Part shown: positions 46,436 through 59,182 of the stretch, piece by piece
Layout of the letters: each line of letters begins with the position of its first letter
Numbering within the stretch: position 1 is the first letter of the stretch
Origin: Ciona savignyi
Taxonomy: Eukaryota > Chordata > Ascidiacea > Phlebobranchia > Cionidae
DNA: 64,000 nt
Assembly: GCA_000149265.1 (NCBI GenBank)
Contig: CH003163.1
Coordinates: 183,143 to 247,142, forward strand
Direction: 5' to 3'
Position numbers and translations under genes: made by a program
The notes under the pieces: model-generated
Told to the model about the DNA's origin: nothing
Database searches by the model: none
The model's input: the letters and a program-made list of their open reading frames with translations, nothing else

Positions 46436-48654
46436 GTTAGTTTTCACACAAATAGTGTGTGCACTTTCCCTATTTTTAGTGTTGTCTAATTATTCCACTG
46501 GTTTCAAGCAATGTCAACTTAGTGCATAGCCCAAGCACACAACCGAATAGCCAGCAATTGGTTTTGAACCCACCACCTTTGGCCTGACAGTTTGACGCGC
46601 TACTGATAGTGAGTGGTACCATATGCTGTATAGTTTTTTAAAAAAATCGGCCTCCAAAAAAAAGAAAAAAGATTTTGTCGTTCCGCATGAAACACTTTCT
46701 TCTGGGAATTGCTCGATGCCATGCAGGATGCAGCTTCTATACCTTAATTAGTCTCCATCCAAAACACGTGGAGACGGAATATACGGGCAAAGACCATACA
46801 AATTTAAAAAAACGAACGGAATCTCTTGGTACCACACGACTAAATTCGAGCCCTTAAGCACATATGGCCTCAATACGATGATACAATAGAACATGATAGT
46901 CTATTTTTATTGTTTGTTTCTTTCTATATGACATTATTTTGTGGTCACGCATAAGCATAAATTTAATCCTTTATATTTATAAAAGCTTGGTATAAAGATA
47001 GGTTGTAGGAACAGAGTTGTATATAATTCTATTTTACAACGATAAACACAATCCACGAAAATACTTTTTACGTTTATTACTACACATCGCTTACATTGAC
47101 TATACATTGCTCTTGTTTTTGGTATAACAACATACTTTTTATGGTGTTTATGAGTATTTGGTTTTGTTCTCTAAACTTTCAATAATCTGGATATATGTTA
47201 ACGTATTCTGATTAGACACAAAGAACTAGGGCCTACACAGAGAACTAGAAAAGACCAAACAACGTGTTAACCATCATAATTTGTAAATCAATTTTCATTG
47301 GATAATATGTGTTTTTGCATTCAAAAACTATCGGGTTCCCTTGTTTACACCCATAATTACACTTGGTATATCTGATACAAAGTTTATATCTTTTAAGTTC
47401 AAACTTTATATCCATGTTTTCTTAATAAAATATTCACGTTGGTATACAAAAAACACAATAATAATAAAACAAAGAAAGGCATAAGGTAAATTGTTAATTT
47501 CAGTTCTAAGATATCTAAAAAAATATAAAAATTGCCCTAAAATGCGGAAAATGTGGAAAAGCGGCGGTCGGTCTTATATTCTCCGGTATGGTAGCAGTTT
47601 CCTTGGCGTGATTTACTCAAAATTTGTCTCTGCATATTTTACACATATTAGCCAACATCTCTATAGAGCTTAATTCTTTAGTTTAATTATTTCTGATATT
47701 GTAAGACGTTCAAACAGACGGATCACTGGTTTGAGCGTGGTTCAGTGGTGGGGGTTTCCCGGAAAATTGTTTACGGTGGGTATGGGATATTCAATTTTTT
47801 GTTCTATTAATATTTACTACAGGTTTTAAGTTTTAGGCGGATTTATATAAGTGGTAACAGTGTATTATATTTACAAATGATTTTTATATTTTAGGGGACT
47901 TTCTGTGATAATTTGGGGTACGTACACTCCAATTGTTAAATTTCCATTTAAATTATTAATCTGCAAGTTTCTCTACAATTTAAGTCATATAACACCTAAA
48001 ATTGCCGAAATATCGGCTTCTATATAATAGTCAACAACGAAAATTTGCCAAACGGCCGTTGTGCATATATTCTTGGGTCTGTCGGGATTTTTCCTAGCGC
48101 AAATTACTATGAACTTGCCAATGTATGGCTACGCCACATTTAGTTACACCCTCACAAAATTCCTCTTGATTTAACATTTCGTTTCTTTTAATATAGAGTG
48201 CAAATGAGACTGGTCACCAGTTTCCGTGGAATTGCATTAATGGGGATTTCCCGAAAAAGTATTTAAGATGATTACGGGGGCATATACGCATCGTTTTACT
48301 TCAAATTCTCTATCTAATTACGTTGTCTTTTCTATCTAATTACTTAGTGTCTAGGTTTTTAATACGCGCAATAATAGTGTATTTATAAGATCCTATTTCC
48401 TTTCTATTTACGAGATTTTCTGGGTTGTAATTATTTTTAATTAAAATTGAGGTTATTTAATTAAAATTGAGTGTTTTTTTTCTTATTCAAGTTAGACATT
48501 TTTATCTTTTTTAAAAATTTGAAGTATATATTTTTTTTAATTTAGAAGTTATCGAGAATAACACGGTTAATGCAACAGAAGCAAATATCGATAAGAACGA
48601 CCGTTTACAGGATTAGGTAAATAATAAATGGTCTGAGGGTTATGTTAAGCGCAT

Positions 48655-48895
48655 TTAACATTTGTCCGACGGATTAGCTTAGTAGGATAGATGCCGACAT
48701 ACAGTCGAGGACGTTGCAGGTGGAATATTGGTCCAGAGCTAGTCCGTTGTGTATCTGGCAAGCCATTAAGCGGACATAGACTGAACCCAAGCAGTAAAAT
48801 GTAGAGTTCTACAAATTTAACAAACGTCTTGATCCGATACAACACACTTCAATAACTGCGGTAACCCTATAGTGGCGTAATATGACGATTGCCCT
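48655..48895 (+). repeat. Degenerate SINE in unit 5
   Basis: Head GACGGATTAGCTTAGTAGGATAG .. GACGTTGCAGGTGGAA, then a decayed body corresponding to 35565-35865. Confidence 0.55.
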
Positions 48896-49381
48896 TAATG
48901 TCAATTGAGAGTGTCAAACCACGTGCAAACCACGCTATTTGTAATACTAATTTTATATGCATGATTATAGTTTATTTTTTTACCTTCTTAAAGTGATAAA
49001 AAAAAACAAAAAACATAAAACTACGGTAATAAAACACGTCAGTTTGGGGAATATGTGACCGTTAAATCTTACATTAAAAATGGTTGCTAGTTATCTAAGC
49101 CAATGGTTAGATGTGTGTCAAAGTTTGCTATAAAACAACTATAAATTGCAGTAATAAAAACACTTATTAATTACAGTAATGTAAATCAGAATACAAGCAT
49201 ATAACCTGAACTGTTAGTACGTTTACTACAAATATATACCATTATTTTATGTTTTTTTATCTACAACAAAGTAAAAATAATAATAACAGCGAATTAAATT
49301 CAGCAACACAAGTTCAAGTGAAACAGTAAAATAAAGTCCGGGAAAAATCTTCTGTATTTCATAACAAACTTAGATAGATTA

Positions 49382-50067
49382 TCATGCGTAGATGTATTCA
49401 TTGCTGTCTTCATCCAGCACGATTGGTTTTCCTTGAAAGCCAGTAATTACCTTTTTGTCCAATTTGTAAAGCTTCTGGATCACTGTGTTTATACATTTCT
49501 CTTCACGGGAATGCATATCAACTATTGTTGCAACAGAGGTAAATTTTGCCTTCAGTGCATCCTTTGTGCTAGTTGTCAGCATTTTATCTTTAATTTTGGC
49601 TGCATCCGAAGACCACATGATCAAACATAGTTTTTGACAGCCTCGCGTATCTTCAGTAGAGAAGCTGACATCCAACACAGCATATCTACGAAAACAATGA
49701 AATTTGTTTGCGAAATCAGTAAATTATGTTTTACATGTTTAGTTTAACGCAGCGATTAACGTCATATTTTGTTTAACGTAATGGCAAATGAATTCAGAAT
49801 GTTTAGGACTCCATCCAAAAAATAATAACAACCGTTACTATAACAGTTGTCAAAAAGACATTATTACCTGCATGCGTCGTCTGGGAAGCCATCTATAAGT
49901 TCTTTGAATGGATCAGGTGACGCTTTACATATTTCTGACCCCTCTTCCAAAATGACCAGATCCTGTGTTGGATTTATCTTGAACCGGCACCCTTTAGTAT
50001 TCTGAATACTTACACTGGTATATGCTGAGATTGCATTATCGCTAACTTTTATACCAGACTGTACCAT
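49382..50067 (-). CDS. cfl: ADF/cofilin, copy 5
   Basis: Exons 49868-50067 (ATG 50065-50067) and 49382-49685 on the minus strand, 167 residues, intact. MVQSGIKVSD keeps the putative phospho-serine. The long helix (STKDALKAKF) and DPFKELIDGFPDDACRYAVL are normal. One change stands out: the W-x-P-D-A motif before the long helix reads MWSSDAAK, proline to serine (TCG against CCG). About nine of the exon-2 residues differ from copy 1. It groups with 1 and 4. A CArG box lies about 0.45 kb upstream. The CRE/TATA block found in units 1-3 was not found here. There is no AATAAA at the copy 1 position after the stop. Confidence 0.92.
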
Positions 50068-50507
50068 TATTTCGTTTTTTTATGTAATAACAAGCTGTGT
50101 TGATTTAAAAAGCTGTTGAAACAAGTTGTTAATTAACAAGCTATAGGTAAACTAATTTATATATATAGTTGTTCTGCCTATTATGGTTGTTGCTCTGGCA
50201 TTAAAGTGTAGACACTTCGACTAGACCTATATAAACCAAAGTATTTGCTGCAAAACGTAATTTTCGAAAAATATTAGGGCCTCCTCGCAATTGCCACTAC
50301 CACACTTTTCATATACCTGGTCTGTTCCACAGTGTACTATGCGTTATATATACCAACCGATATAATCCATTTCTCCTTTTGTATGTCTAAACAAGGTTGG
50401 TAACATACCCAAAACGCCATGTAAGGAATATGGAGCGTTGCCGTTTTGGATTTGCCTGTTTAGCACGTGACGACCAAATTTGTTTACCGACGGCTATAGC
50501 CCCGTCA

Positions 50508-50517
50508 CCATATTTGG
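50508..50517. promoter_or_regulatory. CArG box upstream of cofilin copy 5
   Basis: CCATATTTGG with the same neighbours (GACCAAATTTGTTTACCGAC, GGTAATCCGATCGG) as in unit 1. Confidence 0.5.
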
Positions 50518-50659
50518 TAATCCGATCGGTACTCGTGTATCACCATACTAGGGTAAGAATGGAGGCTTAATGGTTGTTTTTAATATGACAATAAAAATCT
50601 CGTGAAATCATTTATGATATTCGGTACAAGTTACAATGATTTGTATATTTGTTAACATA

Positions 50660-52335
50660 TTCTGAACAGACACTAATACACAGAAAACTAGAAAGTCAAT
50701 TACCAGTACTTGTAAAACAAATTTTCGTTGTATAAAATATGTTTCTGCATGCAGAAAGGACCGGGTTCCCGAGTTACCAATTTACTTGATATGCATGTTT
50801 TATAGATGAAATATTGATGTATGAATAAAGCATTAATGCATAAAAAGAAACAATAAAACAGAAAAGAGTTACTGTCTTTCAATTTTTTAAATCGATTTAA
50901 TATTTCTACGTGGTCACATTTAAAAGTTAGACGACGTTTGATATTTCGCTCTTATTATTATAAGACTTTAAAGATGAACTTGACATCAATTGAATGTGTT
51001 TTTATTGTTTAGTATATTTTTTGCTCCTTTACAGTAATAAAAAAAAATAAAAGCAAGAAAACTACATTAGTTAAAACACGTCAGCTGTATATATATATAT
51101 ACAAAGGTATGACATGGGGGAAATGTTTTTAAAGGTTGATTTGTATACAATAAGTAAAAACGGGGACTAAAATATGGCGCAATTAATCAAGTGGCTAGAT
51201 TATCACGGCTAATTTGTGTGCACTTTTAGGTATGATCAGGAACTGCTCCACAGATACACAGGTAGTGTGAATATACCGGTTGGTTTATATACAGGTTTAT
51301 ACAATTCGGACATTTAAAGGTAGTGATTATAGCTTTTTAAGATTGAGATTTATTTTACTATATTTGATCGCGACCTTGAAAATATGGCACCGACGCAAAT
51401 TTAATGTGTTTATTAGGGTTGATTTATGTACCGATAAATATTATCGGGACTGGTTCGTGTACTCTACAAAATAGACCACAAGGTTAAAAATGTTAAATAA
51501 AATAGGTTGTTCATGTGCTTCACCGACTGAAAATGTCCTTTGTTGTATATGGCACAGGCTGTGAGTTATTCCAATTCATGCCGTTGTCCTGGAACTACGC
51601 TTAGATATTTTAATGATCATCCGAACTTCGTAATGCGGTTCATGAATGGCACTCGATTGAATGGTTCTTTAAAGCACTTTTCATGACAAGGAACAGGCGT
51701 CGACCATGTTTAAGATAGCTTTGGTAGATTTTACGGACTAAATCGTTTGAGTACGTGCACGAATGTAAACACTTTTATCTGTTTCTTAGGGTTAGTTAGG
51801 CCCTCTTGTGTTGATTATGCGGTCCACTCTCAAGTGTCATCTCAATCATTATGGACTATGTGGGGGACATTTAACACACGCGATAAAATTTGAGCCAATA
51901 TTGGTGTTTCGTGACGTGTAATTATCCGTAAATGCAACCGACAACCTAAAGTACAAATATCGATTCTGCAAAAGCTTTATATTTCTCATGTTGTATTAAA
52001 ACCCAGATGGAGAATTCCGCGAAACTTGATATTGCGAGTTAAATCTATTTGTCACTATACAGAGGGATATCTCCTTTTAACAACCTAATCTTTTGTACCA
52101 AGCATTGAGGTAAAGCGAGAAAGGCGTCGGTAAAAAAGAGCCTATTATGTTTGCCTCCCTCTCGACAAGACCTGTTGCTACGCGCCGTGCGTCTATGGCA
52201 ACTAGATCGACGAGAAGCGAATGCTGTAGCTAGTCAATCACTGCTATGCGCGGACCAATAGCCATATAGCTTATTCTGTTACCCTAGATAGTTAGGCCTA
52301 TTTTGATTGCCAACTAATTAACTTATACAAGCAAA
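50660..52335. other. Intergenic region before the ODF3-like gene
   Basis: Left part: decayed copies of array flank (GTATTTGTTAACATATTCTGAA, TTTCTGCATGCAGAAAGG). From about 52100 the sequence becomes GC-richer and holds two inverted RFX-like half-sites, GTTGCTA (52174) and ATGGCAAC (52195-52202), plus ACCAATAG near 52254. This is plausibly the promoter of the ODF3-like gene. Confidence 0.4.
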
Positions 52336-54976
52336 ATGGAAGATACGGAACGAAAAAAGGTGATGATTGCAGCGAGAGAACGAGGTATGAATTTATTAAT
52401 AAATCGTTGCTTTGATTTTTAATAGTTCTATGATTTTTAAAGTCTATCTAGCGAGTTCAAAGTTTGTTTTGATAAATTGAAAAAGGTATACCAATGCATT
52501 TTAACCACCTAGAAGGTGTGAAAGCATACGAAATTCTTGTAGTTACGCAATGTTATCGCTGATAAGCGGACATCGACAAACAGCAAATAAACTCGCTGGT
52601 ATAATATTGACGCAGTGACGCAATTAAACCTCGCGATGGGCTCGCTTTAGAAGTGTACATTTATAAATGTTGAACTTTCACCCCCACACACGAAATTGTG
52701 GCTTTTAACAGACTCATAGTGCAAACAAGCTGCCTTGAGCGACAAATACTTTTTTATCCCCCCTGGATCTAATAGTATTTTATCGTTCGGCGCAGAATTA
52801 GGCTAACAGCATGCAATTTTGTGTATTGGCGAACCGGATCTATTCATTCAGCCTGCACTTAAGGCCATAAAAAAACAATGACAGGCGTACCACCATTGTC
52901 TAGTTTGCGAGCGATCGTACATTGTAAATATTGTACATTTCTGTGACGGGTATAATGTAGGCTGTACACAATATAACGTCTACACAGCATCATTGATAAG
53001 TTCCACATACGAATGCCCCGCAAACATGCAAGTACTTAATCGATGGTAAGTTAAAGTAATGTCAATCAACGCTAATTGCAGAGCAATATTTAAGATGCTA
53101 TACATCTATTTAGGGGGAGGGCTAAACTAGCAGAATCATCATGACTTCGCTTAATGAAAGCGGCCTTTACGATAAATCGAATAAATTTAAGTTAGTGCCT
53201 AAATTCAACAAAATGTTTTGTTTCCACGTATTCAGGGCCAGGTGCTGGCAGATATGCTCTCCCGACATCTGTGGGTTTTAAAGGCCACGATTTCACGAAG
53301 CATATGAAGCCTTCCTACTCGTTCGGACAGAGACTAGACAACTCAAGTAAGTTAACGTTATTAGTGTCATATAGAAATATTCTAGTTCATACAATGAAAA
53401 TAGGTAGCCGGCACTTTTCTGGTATGACCAATTACAAACCAATTCGAATAGACAGTGTGTTTTATCTACGAAAATAAATAAAAATGCAAGGGTGGGTAGT
53501 CACAGTTTAATTTGGCAAAATACCACATGCCTACCATCAGATTACCCCAGCTAATGCAAAGAAAGAACTTTTGAATCATAATTAAACAATAATAACTGAA
53601 ATAGTTGTATCTCTGAACTCATATTACTGAAATTGGTATATATTGACTAAGAATTAGCTGCTATCCTGTTGACCTTGATTGCAATTTAAAAATCGAATGT
53701 TTTAGTGTTTTCTAAGGATGTCAGTCCTGGACCAAAATACCACGTTGACCCCCGCTACACCAGAAGTGGACCGGAGGGCGAGCCAAAATATTCGATGCTT
53801 GCAAGACAACCTGACCCAAGTAAGTACCTTTGGATTTATAGGACCTTAAAATGTAGCTTATACGCCAACCGTTGTGATAACAAATGCACGCCACCGTGTG
53901 TATCGGACTGTAAAATGACGTTATCAAATAAGATAATCCCCGTGAATGGGACACACCGGCAATCGTCAGATCACCTCGCGCACATCGTCGGGTTACCGGA
54001 GCTATTTCAGTGTGTTGTATATAAGAGACACTTTCCTTTAATTTGGTTTAGAACCCAATAATCCGCTGGATTCAGGCACTGACTGTAAAGTGCCTTGCCC
54101 AAAGACACACCTGACTAGCTAGCGACCAGTATCGCACCTGTAACCTTTCGATTGAAAGGCAACGCACTTAACCGCCGGACCAACTGGCCGGAAAAAATGA
54201 ACAATATATGAACTAGCTTAGTTCATTATTTAGGTTTCAACGATAAAAAACATAAAGCAGGATCTTTAATGAACTATTAGGAAACGAGGCAAGGACGGTA
54301 AAACGAAAGTGGTTAAAAACACGTTTATAATCGAATCAATTATTTACTTTATACATCAGTGCGATCGCTCATGCGTTTTTTACCAATGACGTAGTTGTAC
54401 TCTACTTGTATGTTATTGGTGCATTGATACTATGTAACACTAAACAAGTTTATTTCGCTTTAACGTTTTATCACACATACCACAACTATTGCAGATATCT
54501 TTCGACCGCCAGGCCCTGGCACGTACAACAACCACAGATGTTTTCCCCAAGGAGAGAGGGCGGCTCCTGCGTATTCCATGGCTGCACGCACTCGCTTCCG
54601 CAAACGCGATGCCAACCCAGCAGCGAACGCATACACCTTACCGCAGCTCGTGGGCCCGAAAATTATTAACAAAACAGCAAACCCAGCTTATTCCATGACT
54701 GGTAGATCAAACATCCATGGATTCGATGAAGATTTGGCGCGAACACCAGGCCCTGCGAAGTACAACGTCACGGCACCTAGCAGCTACCGCAACAAGCAGC
54801 CATTGTACTCGATGCTCGGTCGTAATATGATGCCTGGCGATAACACCAGAAAGCCAGGTCCAGGAGCACACTCACCGGAAAGAGTATACGCAAATAAACC
54901 ACGAGCACCCGTGGTCTCGATGGGAATTCGTCATTCCGAGTTCATCTGTCCATTAATTATCGACGTTACAGACTAA
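52336..54976 (+). CDS. odf3: ODF3/CIMAP1-like SHIPPO-repeat ciliary protein
   Basis: Exons 52336-52384, 53236-53346, 53706-53819 and 54495-54976 are joined in frame through GT..AG introns and give 251 residues (ODF3 is about 250). SHIPPO Pro-Gly-Pro repeats appear in order: GPGAGRYALP with GFKGHD, SPGPKYHVDPRYTRSG, RPPGPGTYN, ANAYTLP, TPGPAKYNV and KPGPGAHSP. PAYSM/YSML-GR motifs alternate with them. The terminus SMGIRHSEFICPLIIDV is the family's C-terminal signature. ODF3/CIMAP1 proteins are associated with ciliary and sperm-flagellar axonemal microtubules. The first exon codes for only 16 residues (MEDTERKKVMIAARER). The third intron contains a SINE at 53925-54192. An AATAAA lies at 55281-55286. 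Confidence 0.92.
53925..54192 (-). repeat. tRNA-derived SINE in ODF3-like intron 3
   Basis: AATAAGATAATCCCCGTGAATGGG on the tail side, then the standard body, ending in the head ACGCACTTAACCGCCGGACCA. Confidence 0.7.
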
Positions 54977-57770
54977 AGATTGTCACGGTAACGTCTGTCC
55001 AGATCACCGCCACAACAATTCAAGAAACTGGATCATGAAACTTACTACAAAAACATTATCCGTCCATATTAACATTTGTACAGAATTTAACCATAACTGT
55101 TGGTGATGAAATTTAATGGAATTTTCTTGAGCTTTTGTATGCATTGCAGCCTATAAATATTTAATGAGATTATGTCAATACATGTATTCGACAAAACTAC
55201 CTTTATTAATGTCAGCTAAAACTTCCATTGACAATAGCATGCCAACATTTTCCAGGTATTTTAGAAGTGTTAGGTATACAAATAAATTAAGCTTATACAT
55301 CCATTGTATGAAAAATACATACAGACACTTTAATAAGGTTATTTTAGGAATTAAAACATTTGGCAATATTCCCTGGCATTTTTAATTACAAATACAGGTT
55401 GTAATTGTACAACATAAATATCAATCCTTTATGGTCTCATTAGCTGTTAAATAGTGCCAACGCCTTTATGTGGGTTATGTTATAGATTAAAACATTTTTT
55501 GTCCTACAGACCAATTTCTAATGGATAAAAAAGCATCTATATGCATATTATTGATTTGGGTATCTTTAATGAAATTTGCTTTGTTAAAAAACATGTTAAT
55601 TCAGGCAAGATAGGATATTATTATTTATTCTTTAAGTAGAAAAATGCAAACATAGTGTTAAAACATGTATTTGCCACAGTTGTTTTACCAGTATTAGGTT
55701 TTGAATTCTGTAAAGGACCAGAATTTATTAGCATTATTATAAAGTTTTTTATACAATCAATTTGCTGGGTTCAAACAATTCAAAATTTACAGGGTATGGC
55801 AAAGTGTATTAATGTAAATATTGAACATCACTCGATAAACAAACATTCATGCAAATATTTTACTGTTGTCTGGGCAATAGTACTGGCCTATGCTAACATT
55901 GCTCACATAGTGATGATTTAGTCATCAGAGCAAAATAATCAAATGTCCCTTGTTGAATAACCTTTATAACAAAAGTAACATTAAATTCATAAATTATTTT
56001 AAACAAACTACACATGCACAGGGACCAGAATTTAGTAAAGGCCTGACTTGTTTAACATAAAGCCAAAGCAAAAAATCTTTCTCATATTTTTCAATGAATT
56101 GAGATTTTTAGTATCCTAATTTTTTGCACGAGTAATTAAAAAACATTTACTTTACTAACTTTTGTATGTTAGTCAGGGTTTAACATTTTCGCTTTCATAA
56201 TATATATTAAGATGGAGAATCTTTTAAGAAAAAAACAAAACTGTTTTTATTCTAAAAATGTCATTTTAACTATGACCCTACATTTGTAAAAAAAAGATAC
56301 CGGTAGTTAGTTGCTAGTCAATTAAACGGTTTTTAAATATTGTTATCACAAACAGTTCTAAAAAAATAGCAATCTTTATAATGACTTAATCAATAGCTTT
56401 AGATCCAGTTTCGTTTCAAGGCAGTCTGAAATGTTAATTTGTGAAGCTTTATACAGTGGTAAATTCTTATCGTCACACAGTTTATTGATCAGTTTTGGAA
56501 AATCTTTTTTCTTTTCTAAAAATTTAGTTTAATAAACAACACAGTACAAAGAATGTCCATTTAAGTTTATTCGCTTAATTTTAGATCAATACCACAATCT
56601 ATACATAACAATCACTATTATTTTAAATAGATGAAAAATAAATAGTATGGTATAATAAATGGTAGCGCAGTATCACAAAATAATAAAGTAACTGCACATT
56701 TCACAATTTTACACATATTTTTAGAAACGAAACACAAATGCATATTAACAATTAAACCCACCATTAAACATTTCAACACAATTAAGGGGAGATAGCTATT
56801 ATATGTCTAAACTTAATTGTGTTTGAAATGCAAAAACTTTAGTGTTTGAAGATTTGCATTGAGAATTTGAAATAATGAACTACTTATGCAGACTCTTTTA
56901 AAATATTTAAAGTAGAAAGGCATAGTGTAGTAAAAACGTAAGATTTGCAAATTTTTGAATTCTAAGTTGAATGTTCTTGTAAACGCATGATCACTTTTAT
57001 TACTATGCAACTAACATTATTTAAAGCTGCATAGTATTAAAATGACACTCGTGAACAGTAAAGACAATGTTTTCCAAAAATAGTAAAACTGCAATCACCT
57101 TACCATAAAATGACGAAAATCGTAGCGTTCACCCGCCCGATTTTTTTGGCGAAAAGACCAATTGGAAAACAAAAAATGGAAAAGTAATTTCGCCTTAAAC
57201 AACACGACGACAGAAGAGTGTGAGCGTGGCATTTTTATATAAACAAAAAGTGGCATTTTTATATAAACACATACCTTAAATATTAAACTTGTCTTAACTA
57301 AATTGCAATTACCTCATTTTGTTTCCATTGATATAGCCTACTCTGTTTCTAGCGGTAGCATGTCGGATCGTCAGACGGAAGGTGACTTATTCGACGTCCT
57401 TTCGCACGACACCAAACGGTCGTGCCTAAACTGAATTAATTAATGACCTTAACTAATATATTAATGTATTTATCCTGTCTGCCAGGGAGCGACAATTTTC
57501 GAATTCATAACGTTTCTGCTAAAAGACGATAAACCAACCACCCAAGCTCTTTGGCCGGACAAAAATACATTTGATGCATCTTAATCACTTTATAACAAGT
57601 AATAATGTGTAATGTGTAATCTTAATGTAATAATGTGTAAATGTGTAATGTGTAATAACAAGTAATAATGTGTAGGCCTAATGTGCTGTTTAATGTGTAA
57701 TCTTCAAAAAATATACCAACAACTGTAATAATCGGAGCGTTTAACGTCACAAAATATTTAACGAAAGTAA
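54977..57770. other. 3' UTR and intergenic region, no further gene recognised
   Basis: Very AT-rich. GGACCAGAATTTA occurs near 55717 and 56032. An AATGTGT microsatellite-like stretch lies at 57600-57705. Open frames here lack motifs. Confidence 0.45.
57600..57705 (+). repeat. AATGTGTAAT-type simple repeat
   Basis: Irregular repeats of TAATGTGTAA with short interruptions. Confidence 0.75.
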
Positions 57771-57841
57771 GGCACCGCTGGGGATCGAACCCAGGATCTC
57801 CTGTTTACTAGACAGGCGCTTTACCACTAAGCCATGGCGCC
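57771..57841 (-). tRNA. trnT-AGU: tRNA-Thr (anticodon AGU)
   Basis: Read on the minus strand: acceptor GGCGCCA / CGGTGCC, D arm GCTT-AGTGGTA-AAGC, anticodon arm CCTGT-CTAGTAA-ACAGG with anticodon AGT, variable loop AGATC, and T arm CTGGG-TTCGATC-CCCAG. Total 71 nt without CCA and without an intron. The A box (TGGCTTAGTGG) and B box (GGTTCGATCCC) are intact. The last acceptor pair (position 7 against 66) is an A-C mismatch and position 4-69 is G-U, so the acceptor stem is slightly weakened. The next base is T, a normal Thr-tRNA discriminator in metazoans. A short T run lies about 20 bases downstream on the minus strand. Confidence 0.9.
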
Positions 57842-58744
57842 GAGGAATTGACCAGCAGCTATCAAGCATATGGCTTTACCATCATAATACCGGCAACTGC
57901 ACCATTCTATGGTTTTAACGCTTATATACCAACCAACACCATACAAATAATATAGGCTATATTTAAAGGATGTAAATATACTTATCGTGTTGCGGTTACA
58001 CAAATTTCAGTCTAATTTATTTGATCCGACGACTGGTGAACAAACCTAACTTTACCTTAAATTTGTACAAATCAAGTTTTTTAGGTGATAGAAAGTTTTT
58101 CGATTGATCAGTTTAAGATAAATATTAAAAAATACCAAAAACGATAACCCGAAGGTAGCAATAAGAACAAAATAGATTTGGATATTCCCCATACCACCAA
58201 ATTTTTTTTGGGGAAACTCACTAACACTTAACCGCACTCAAACCAAAGATCAGTCTGCTTTAACACCCAATAATAATAGAAGTAAACTAAAGTAATGAGT
58301 TGAACTTTTTAGAGGTGTTAGCTAAAATGTAGGCTATTATAGATATATGCAGAGACAAATTTTGGGTAAATCACGCTGCAAAAACTACCACCAGACCGAA
58401 GAATAAGACCGACCGCCGCTTTCCCACATGTTATAGGCATTTTGTGGCCGAACTGGTAAAGATAATACACTATTGCCAAGTGTATAAAACAGTTAAACAC
58501 CTGAAAACAACACAAATGGAAAATCTTATGCGAATAAATATGCGGGCATGCGAAACCAATCGCTTTTGGGAAATCCGCATAAACTCAACCACACGCAACA
58601 GGAAAAATGAATTAGGCCTATAGTAATCGAGATCATACTTTTATAGGTTTTAGCTGTTGTGTAATAAATCTGTAGTGGAATATTTAGCCGTATTTCAATA
58701 AAAATCAATTACCCAAATCTATATCAAATATGTATTTGTATTTG

Positions 58745-58830
58745 TGAAAACGAAAAAAAATGTGTGAAACGAAAAAAATGTTTTAATCAAATTGAAACGT
58801 GAAAACGAAAAAATGTTTTAATCAAATTGA
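58745..58830 (+). repeat. Short tandem repeat
   Basis: GTGAAAACGAAAAAAATG followed by TTTTAATCAAATTGAAA is duplicated, with a partial third copy. Confidence 0.7.
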
Positions 58831-58907
58831 AATGTCGACATTTTTATCGTTATTTTTGTAAAGCAACGAAAATACTTCATTCAGAAGCATGTATATCAAG
58901 TTTGAAT

Positions 58908-59182
58908 TAGGATAGGATATTCATGTTTATCCCCGTGAATGAAAAAAACAAAGAGGTGAACACTCGGGCAATCGTCAGATCACCTCGCGCCCACCGTCGG
59001 GTTACTGGATCTATTGCAGTGTGATTTGTAGATTCACACGTTCTTTTAATTTGGTATAACCCATTGTTCCGCTGGGTTGCGGCAATTTCCGTTTTGTGCC
59101 TTGACAAGGACACAACCAACCAGTTTTGCACCTGCAATCTTCCGTTAAAAGGCGTCGCTTTAAACCACCAGACTAACTTTAT
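58908..59182 (-). repeat. tRNA-derived SINE
   Basis: Tail GGATAGGATATTCATGTTTA at left, body CTCGCGCCCACCGTCGGGTT, and a degenerate tRNA-like head at right. Confidence 0.7.

Larger units (their letters stand above)
17655..50660. repeat. Segmental tandem array of cofilin-bearing units
   Basis: The same modules recur in order. A spacer begins GAAAGTTCGACACAGGGTGG (17665, 22900, 26567, 34667). A block follows with TCGTTTATTCTTTGTTTAAAG (about 18667, 23178, 27008, 35123). Next come tRNA-like and SINE segments, a minisatellite, a 3' flank containing CAACTTGAGAGTGTTAAACC, a minus-strand cofilin gene, and an upstream block with TTATCCACAAACCCCATTG. The 4th and 5th cofilin units are more diverged and lack the minisatellite. 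A long spacer at 33.2-33.8 kb matches 47.4-48.5 kb, which shows that the duplicated unit is larger than the gene. Confidence 0.85.

Noticed and set aside
51280..51474. 64-codon open frame upstream of the ODF3-like gene
   Set aside because: Low-complexity AT-rich codons, no motif, no supporting context.
55655..55921. Possible small hydrophobic protein downstream of the ODF3-like gene
   Set aside because: No ATG at its start, no recognisable motif, and AT-rich composition like the non-coding flank.
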